NCBI GenBank assembly: GCA_020746875.1
Contig: JAGTJL010000001.1
Location: forward strand, 248,001-312,000
Source of the DNA: Rhexocercosporidium sp. MPI-PUGE-AT-0058
Lineage: Eukaryota; Ascomycota; Leotiomycetes; Helotiales
Length of the DNA stretch: 64,000 nt
Direction of reading: 5' to 3'
Below, piece by piece: positions 57,397 to 64,000 of the stretch. The notes beneath the pieces are model-generated. The model was given only the letters and a program-made list of their open reading frames with translations, did no database searches and was not told where the DNA came from. Numbering within the stretch: the stretch's first letter is position 1; each line of letters opens with the position of its first letter. Both the position numbers and the translations under genes were made by a program.

Positions 57397-59220
57397 TCAA
57401 GTTTTTGCCAAACTCGCCATATGATCCATGGCAATGAAGGCAAACGCCATCGCCGGACCAAGTGTTCCCCCAGCTCCAGGATAAGTTCGACCCATAACCG
57501 ATGCGGAGCAATTACCAGCAGCATAGAGGCCTTGAATTGGTGTACTATCCTCTCGAATAACTCTCGCATGCTCATCCGTCAACAAACCGCCTTTGGTTCC
57601 AAGGTCACCAGGCCAAACTTGGATAGCGAAGAAAGGAGCTTTGACTAAGGGGCCGAGATTCGGGTTTGGCTTAGAGCTACTGTCGCCGAAATATTGATCA
57701 TAGACGTACTCGCCACGATGAAAATCCTCGTCCTTTCCCAGAGTTGCCATGGCGTTGAAGCGTTGCACGGTCAACGACAATTTCTCGGCGCTGACCTTGA
57801 TCTTCCCAGCTAGTTCTGAGATGGTGCCACCCTTAGTGATCAGGCCCGACTCGAAAGCCTCTTCAGGAGCCTTGCCAGGAGCGTACTTCCAAAGGACGTA
57901 CTTGTTTCGGTGCTGGGAATCGAAGATGAGCCACGCTGGGATGGCGGGAACGGTTTCATGGCGTTGGTACTGAGCGTGGCCGCAGTCGACGTACGATTGA
58001 GACTCGTTCATGAATCTCTCGCCGTGGGAATCGACGATGATGGAGTGAGGTAGGGAGCGTTCGATGAGTGCGAAGTGTGTTTCGCCGCTTGTGGGATGGA
58101 CGAATGTAGGACCCCACCATGCTTCATCGAGGAGTGCAACAGAAGCCCCGACAGCTTGACCGGCATGTATAGCATCGCCCCTGAGTAACACTGAGTAAAG
58201 ATTTCTTAGATGAGAGATCTAAGAAAAGAAAGCAAGGATAGTGCTTTGAGCTTCGGAATAGGGAAACCTAGGCTCTCGTAATACTTACATATCTCCATCG
58301 GGAACCGCAGTCCATTTGGCACTCACTGGGCCTTTGGTATGCTCTTGACGCATTGCAGCATTCTTCGCAAAGCCACCAGCACAGAGAAGAACGCCTCTCT
58401 TTGCCCGGATAAGAGTCTCGGCCCCATTCTTCTTGACCACAACACCTGCAACCCTGTCGTCCTCGATATGCAGCTTCACCATCGGACACTGTCTCCAGAC
58501 CGGGATATCACGAAGCTTGATAAGCAGCAAGAGCTGAGCCACGAGTGACATCCCAAGCGTGACAGGCCATCTTCCCAAAAATCCCCTGAACATGGTTCGA
58601 AGAATGATGAGGAGGAACGTACCAAAGGCTTCCCACGTCTGCTTGAACGTGACCATGAAAGGATACTCATGCGTATACATCGCAAAAGGTTTCGCGGCTT
58701 TCCGCTTCAACATCAGATCCTCCCAATCTCTCAACTTCTTCAAATCAAACACCTTGCCCTCGATGGTTCTTCCAACGGCACCGCCCTCACTCTCAACGTA
58801 GTAATCAGGATACCCGGTCGAGTGCACCCATTCGAATCCCTGGTCTTCCAACCACTTCACCATCTTTGGTCCCTCAATGAGAAAAGCCATCTTACGCTCT
58901 CGAGATGAAGCTAAGCCCACGTCATCAATGATCGTCTCAAGGTATTTAAGTGCATTAGGAATGTTGTCTTTGATTCCAGCGTGTTGACTGAGATGGTTAT
59001 TGGGAATCCAGACTCCGCCGCCGGAAACGGCGGAAGCACCGCCAAGGTGAGTTGATTTCTCAATGAGGAGGGGTCTGAGGCCGTTGAAGTGAGCTCGCAG
59101 GGCAGCGACGAGACCAGTGGCACCTGTACCGACTATAAGGATATCGTATGTGTCGTGTGGGGCTGCTGCGAGACTGTCCAAAGCAATGAGTGTGGTCTCC
59201 GACGACTTTGGTTGAGCCAT
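57397..59220 (-). CDS. FAD-dependent 3-ketosteroid-delta-1-dehydrogenase-like oxidoreductase
   Basis: Exons 59220-58289 and 58180-57397 give 571 residues, the usual size for KstD-like flavoproteins. The N-terminal Rossmann motif is [11 protein letters not shown] (31-36), followed by [24 protein letters not shown], the substrate-side loop typical of the fumarate-reductase/KstD superfamily. Middle block [14 protein letters not shown] contacts FAD. The C-terminus has [32 protein letters not shown], the FAD-binding end with the Tyr/Gly pattern of KstD. It should introduce a double bond into a cyclic ketone or steroid-like substrate using FAD; a true steroid substrate is not shown. A further ATG at 59268 precedes the chosen start, which begins [11 protein letters not shown] short hydrophobic segment around [11 protein letters not shown] is present. 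Confidence 0.88.
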
Positions 59221-61073
59221 CTTGAAGTTCGTCAATGTAATCGAATGTTTGAAATGAAGGAGAAGCAAGTTGGTTGTTTACGTTCGCAGTATATCTTGTC
59301 TCCTGGATTGATTGAAAGGGTGAATTCCTCCTAATTTCGTGGAGTAAGGAAATGGGAGATTTAGGCTAAAGTGAAATGTTATGTTCGCAAGTGCTCCTGA
59401 GCTGCGTTGTGAGCTCGAGTTCAAGACCTGAATAATATCACCGACCCAATACTTATGCGATAGAAGCTCTTTGAAAGACCATCAAGGATCGTAAAGCTAA
59501 CGTTTGCTATGCTTTTGAGCTTTGCTCACATGACTTCATTCGCCCTTTTGGTCACAACACCATTCGAACTTGATCATAAAGATCATGAAGATCCTCCTCT
59601 CATAGACTTTTGGTCAGTCTCCATAGCCATATGAGGTTGGATGGTGATCATGAATCTTCGAGTATTCACAGGTGGAAGCAAGGAAGGCGGACCAGATTTT
59701 GGAACTATTATCTCGTTCACCAGTCAGAAACTTGACTTGACTTTATGACAATCGGAAGCACTAAATATCCTCTTTCAAATCGAAACAACCAGCCAAGAAG
59801 AAAGGCCCGGGCATTTTTGAGACCACTCTTGAGGGAGATTCATCAACTCTTCCAACTCGAAGCATCCGAGTGGAGTGATGAAATCGGGGGATCATTGAAT
59901 CATAAAAATATGGGAAATTGATTGAGAAGTATTAGAAAAACATCGAGGTATCCAGTGTCGGTGTAGCTCTCTTTTCCTCCTCGTGAAAGTAACCTCTGGA
60001 GCTAGCAAACATCAAGCGCATGCTGACTTTTGACGAAAACCGAGGATTTGGCATTGAATTCCCCTACAAGTACTTACAGTACTACAAGATCGAGAGCATG
60101 ATAGGCACTCAGGTAGGATAATATAGGCAAGAGGGGTGGTAAACAGTAGTATAAGCCACACCCGGCCAGAAAATAACAAATTTGGACGCCACGCTGAATC
60201 TGGGCTCGTCAACCCCCATTTTCTACTGGCAGCGGGACTCGCCTAACATTAACCCGCGCCAAATGTTGCCTATGATGCTCGATGGAGCATCATATTCTTA
60301 AATCTGATGACATGAAGGATTCGTAGATATCTGCCCGCCACTATGATACCTAGCGAAGAGATCGCGTTGATAACGATTGAAGCTATCGGGAACTTGCGAC
60401 TCTCGACAAGTCCAGACTGGCGAAGTCCAAATACTACAAACATACTTCTATTTCTCAAGTGTCAGATGTGACAATGTAATCGCTTTTCTCCTTATCTTTC
60501 ATGTGGAGTTGAATCTTTGAAAAGTACCAGGATGCATTGTACTGTATGATGATAGTGGCGGACAGTGTGGCTTGCAGGGTCGTGTGCAAAATTATCAGCA
60601 AGTCCCTATTCTCCCTTGGCGCTTGATAACTCAAACCCAACAACACCACACCCAGAAATCATCGTCGTCGTCTTCTCCGACAACAACTCCATATCCTCCG
60701 CAACATTCGCCATCGTGGAGAAGGAAGAAGAGAAATGTCTCACTCTGCGGGGCCATACGCAAGTGCAAAAAGAGAAAAGAAGGGTCTGAACCATGGATAG
60801 CCGGCACCGTAGTTCGGTCCCAAGGCCGGGTTCTGAAGGGTTTGTCAAATTTTCCACAATTTTTCACGACTAACAGCCGCATCACGTGCTCTAGACCCCA
60901 GCGCCGTCGCATCAACGCCCCAGGTTGGTCCACAAACGTAAGATTTTCAGGAAAATCTTTCCTTTCATGCTTTGTATAAGTTGATCCTGGGCTCTCTCTC
61001 CTGTCCGAGTCAGTTCTTCACTTGTGTATGTCTGTATCTTCATTCTTGCCTTGTTTCAGATCATATTCTTAAG
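59221..61073. other. intergenic region between flavoprotein and permease
   Basis: About 1.85 kb between two divergent genes. AT-rich in the middle (59,350-60,480). The frames at 60,565-60,979 in several phases are Ser-rich or short and unsupported. This is likely the promoter of both genes. Confidence 0.45.
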
Positions 61074-62782
61074 ATGAGCCAATCAGAGATCAGCGAAGCT
61101 GGTGCGATTAAGGAAGTCGGAGACAGGTCCTCTGTGAAGTCGTTACCATTGAGTGGGAGTGATGGTGCCCATGATGCTGAGAAGCAGGGTGGACAACAAC
61201 CTGATGGATTGAAGAGGAAGCTCAAGAGTCGACATCTTCAAATGATCGCCATTGGTATATAGGCCAAGACATTCCAAAGGTATCACTTACTGATCATTCT
61301 ATAGGTGGAACGATAGGAACTGGTCTGTTTATCGGATCTGGAGGTGCAATTGCCAAGTCTGGGCCAGCAGGTGCTTTGATTGCATATATCTTCGTGGGAA
61401 CGATCATTTACTCCGTCATGACCTCGCTTGGCGAGATGGCCACTTACATGCCAGTAACTGGAGCCTTTACTGCTTACGCTACTCGATTCGTTGATCCCAG
61501 CTTGGGATTCGCAATGGGATGGATCTATTGGTTTTCGTGGGCAATGACATATGCCCTAGAGTTGACGGTTACAGGGCTCATCATCCAATATTGGGCGCCC
61601 GACCTCTCTATCGCCATTTTCATAAGCGTCTTCTGGGTTCTCATCAGCATTATTAATATGCTACCTGTAAGCTTCTACGGAGAATTCGAGTTTGGGCTGT
61701 CGATGGTCAAGGTCATCACTGTTCTTGGTTTCATCATCTTTTCCATTTGCATTGCTGCTGGCGCCGGACAGCAGGGAGTCATCGGGTTCGACAATTGGAG
61801 AGACCCTGGTGCGTTCGCTCCCTACCTCTCAGAGCAAGTTGGAGGAGGTGCCATGGCCAAATTCGTGGGATTTTGGGCAGTCTTGATTCAAGCTGGTTTC
61901 TCATACCAAGGTACCGAATTGGTCGGTATTGCCGCAGGAGAAACCGAGAACCCAAGGAAGAACGTCCCAGCGGCTATCAAGAAGACTTTCTACCGAATCC
62001 TGTTCTTCTTCGTGTGCACGATTTTCTGCATCGGTCTTTTGGTCCCATATACCAACGAGGGTCTCCTTTCTGACAAGTCTGATGCGACTGCGTCGCCTTT
62101 CGTCATCGCTGCTAAGCTTGCTGGCGTAAAGGTTCTTCCAGGCATTATCAATGCCGTCCTCCTCTTCGTTGTCATCTCAGCAGCAAATTCGAACGTCTAT
62201 TCTGGAAGCCGTATTCTCCTCGGTCTCGCCAACGATGGCTCAGCTCCAGCTTTCCTCAAGCGAACCACCAAATCCGGAGTACCGTACGCAGCAGTCATCA
62301 TCACTTCTCTCTTCGGCTTCCTCGCATACCTAAACCTTTCCAACAACGCAGCTACTGTCTTCGATTGGTTTTTGAATATCACTGCCGTGGCCGGCTTCAT
62401 CACATGGGCATGTATCAACGGTTGCCACATCGCATTCATGCGCGCCCTGGCCGCGCGTAATGTTTCCCGCGATACTCTCCCGTACAAGGCATTCTGGGAG
62501 CCGTACTTCGCCTGGTACGGACTTTTCTTCAACATCCTGATCATCATCACGCAAGGCTTCACTGCGTTCCTTCCCTGGAGCGTTTCAGATTTCTTCACGG
62601 CATATATTAGTCTCATTTTGTTCGTTGTGCTATTTGTGGGACACAAGTTGATCATGAAGACTACGTATGTGCGTTGCAATGAAGTGGATCTTGATACCGA
62701 TGCTTCGAAGGATGATGATGCGACTTGGAGTATTGAGGATCCTACTACTCTGTGGGGAAAGTTCTGGGCTTGGATGTGCTGA
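61074..62782 (+). CDS. amino-acid permease (APC/YAT family)
   Basis: Exons 61074-61254 and 61305-62782 give 552 residues. A polar cytosolic N-terminus of about 60 residues precedes the first helix, which carries IGGTIGTGLFIGSG, the substrate-binding signature of yeast-type amino-acid permeases. Twelve hydrophobic helices can be counted, with FSYQGTELVGIAAGETENPRK in the helix 6-7 loop (amino-acid permease signature). The short C-terminal tail ends WAWMC, near a possible palmitoylation cysteine. It imports amino acids with protons at the plasma membrane; specificity is not predictable here. The intron begins right after ATTG and is 50 nt. Upstream 5' leader ends in AAG-ATG. Confidence 0.95.
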
Positions 62783-63375
62783 GTTGAATGTTTGAGAGCG
62801 TTTTTTTCGGGAAGGTGTCTTGTACTGTAATTATAGCTCCGAGGTGTGATATCAATTAATGATAGTATAATGAAGTATTAATAGCCATTATTTTGAAGTA
62901 TTCAACAGAGAGGCATTCGCTTGATGCATGACTCTTTGGAGGCACCTGCAATTTTCACCGTGATGACGACGATGATAACGAGTACGACGTGTGTCCTGTG
63001 TTATGCGGATCACAGGTGATGGGAATCGTCTGTTCGTTGAATTTTAAGATTTAGAAATTGAGGTTGTTTGATTGCCAGGGGAAGAAGAACCAAGTTACTT
63101 ATGCTTAACTTCAAGTTGCACAATTTCTCTGATCAAGAATCAAGATTGAAATTCACAGTTAGATTACCTTGATGATCCATGGAAAATTTCTTATTATCAT
63201 ATAATTTCAAGAGAAACCTAAGTCTGACGATTCTTACTTTTTGATTTGATCTGTTAAGGTAAGAGATCAAGTAAAGATAAACTCATGTGTCTAGATAATT
63301 TCACGCAATACTACATCTAAAGGATTCATACTTCAGTGCGAGCTACCTAGTTAAAACTAAGTAATCTCACTTCGA
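62783..63375. other. AT-rich intergenic between convergent genes
   Basis: 593 bases of AT-rich sequence with no open frame of note; 3' flanks of the permease and P450 genes. Confidence 0.5.
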
Positions 63376-64000
63376 TCAAACCTTTTTGTCTTTGATCTTT
63401 ACCAAGAAGTCCTCCTTCGGATCCAAAGTTGCCAAAATATGCTTATCAGAAGTCCCAGGCACCTTCCACCTCCTCTCCCCTTCCCCTCCTCTGCCTTTCC
63501 TAAATCTGATCACTCTCTCACCAACCGGCTCAATTTCATACTTCCTCAGCACCGTCGCAACAAACAGGAAAACTTCTTGCTTAGCTAATGTGCGTCCAGG
63601 ACAATGCATATATCCGCCTCCAAACGGGAAGAAGCCCCTAGGATTTTTAATCCCGCCTCCCTTGAGCCATCGTCGCTCATCAAATTCATGGGCATCGTCG
63701 CCCCAAATTGAAGTTGAGAGATGCATGGGACGGAACTGACCGAGAATGCGATCGCCAACATGAACTGTCTTGTTACTAATGACAGTGGGAGACACGCATG
63801 TGCGAACAACGGCCGAGGAAGCATACAGTCGTAGGACTTCGTTCCATGTCGCTATGAGGACTGGGCAATCATTCATGAGACCAGTGGTAAGGAAAGTGTT
63901 CGTATCTGTGTCGAATGCAGAACTCGTTTCTTCACGGATCGTCTCGGTCAAAGATGGCGAAGAGAGAATGTGAGTCAGAGTCCAGAAAAGCATACGGTAT
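63376..64000 (-). CDS. cytochrome P450, C-terminal part (partial)
   Basis: The frame is open to the window edge, so only the last 205 or more residues are here. The K-helix ExxR is EVLRL, the PERF-like region is DEFDERRW (in the family sense, HEFDERRWL), and the haem loop is FPFGGGYMHCPGRTLAKQE with the proximal cysteine in HCPGR. It resembles fungal CYP enzymes of the CYP7/CYP8-like and fungal secondary-metabolism type (PMHLSTSIWGDDAHEF). The haem Cys and ExxR are intact, so the enzyme is probably functional; it would be ER-anchored through the missing N-terminus. Substrate unknown. Confidence 0.9.
   Translation of the reverse strand, partial: YRMLFWTLTHILSSPSLTETIREETSSAFDTDTNTFLTTGLMNDCPVLIATWNEVLRLYASSAVVRTCVSPTVISNKTVHVGDRILGQFRPMHLSTSIWGDDAHEFDERRWLKGGGIKNPRGFFPFGGGYMHCPGRTLAKQEVFLFVATVLRKYEIEPVGERVIRFRKGRGGEGERRWKVPGTSDKHILATLDPKEDFLVKIKDKKV

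Overview
This is a 64 kb piece of a fungal nuclear chromosome, from a filamentous ascomycete (Pezizomycotina). The evidence is the gene content (NoxA-type NADPH oxidase, Zn2Cys6 regulator, fungal fucose-specific lectin, DUF3237 protein, fungal P450) and the gene structure. Almost every gene has 1-5 introns of about 48-120 nt with GT(or GC)-AG ends and CTAAC/CTGAC-like branch sites, and intergenic stretches are long (up to 4.7 kb). A leotiomycete is my guess from overall feel only. I rebuilt the exons by hand, and for nearly all genes the phases close exactly.

Layout. 0-4 kb: the 3' end of a surface-type protein, then a small ABM-domain gene (-) divergent from a Zn-dependent formaldehyde/alcohol dehydrogenase-like gene (+). 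4-7.5 kb: no supported gene. 7.5-8.5 kb: linker histone H1. 10.4-11 kb: a small membrane protein. 13-17 kb: GNAT acetyltransferase, Zn2Cys6 regulator and DUF3237 protein. 18.9-20.2 kb: six-bladed fucose lectin. 22.2-24.1 kb: NoxA, followed by 4.7 kb without a supported gene. 28.7-31.2 kb: an uncertain small gene overlapping a mitochondrial AIM9-type kinase-fold gene. 31.2-33 kb: microsatellites. 33-39 kb: housekeeping genes, namely a UBC4/5-type E2, glutaryl-CoA dehydrogenase and FEN1.

39.3-40.6 kb: a low-complexity protein. 41.5-46 kb: a 1,480-residue protein of unknown function with three diverged copies of an about 120-residue module. 46.9-49.8 kb: PI4P 5-kinase. 51.5-52.0 kb: a decayed reading frame. 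52.7-54.3 kb: a secreted M28 aminopeptidase. 55.4-59.2 kb: an IucA/IucC-type siderophore synthetase-like gene convergent with a 3-ketosteroid-dehydrogenase-like flavoprotein. 61-62.8 kb: amino-acid permease. 63.4-64 kb: the 3' part of a P450 that runs off the window.

Most genes look like independent housekeeping or accessory loci. The clearest accessory stretch is 55-64 kb (NIS synthetase-like, flavoprotein, permease, P450), but co-function there is only a hypothesis. The best candidates for something undescribed are the triple-module protein (41.5-46 kb) and the fungal NIS-synthetase homologue. I found no tRNA, rRNA, CRISPR array or intact transposon.
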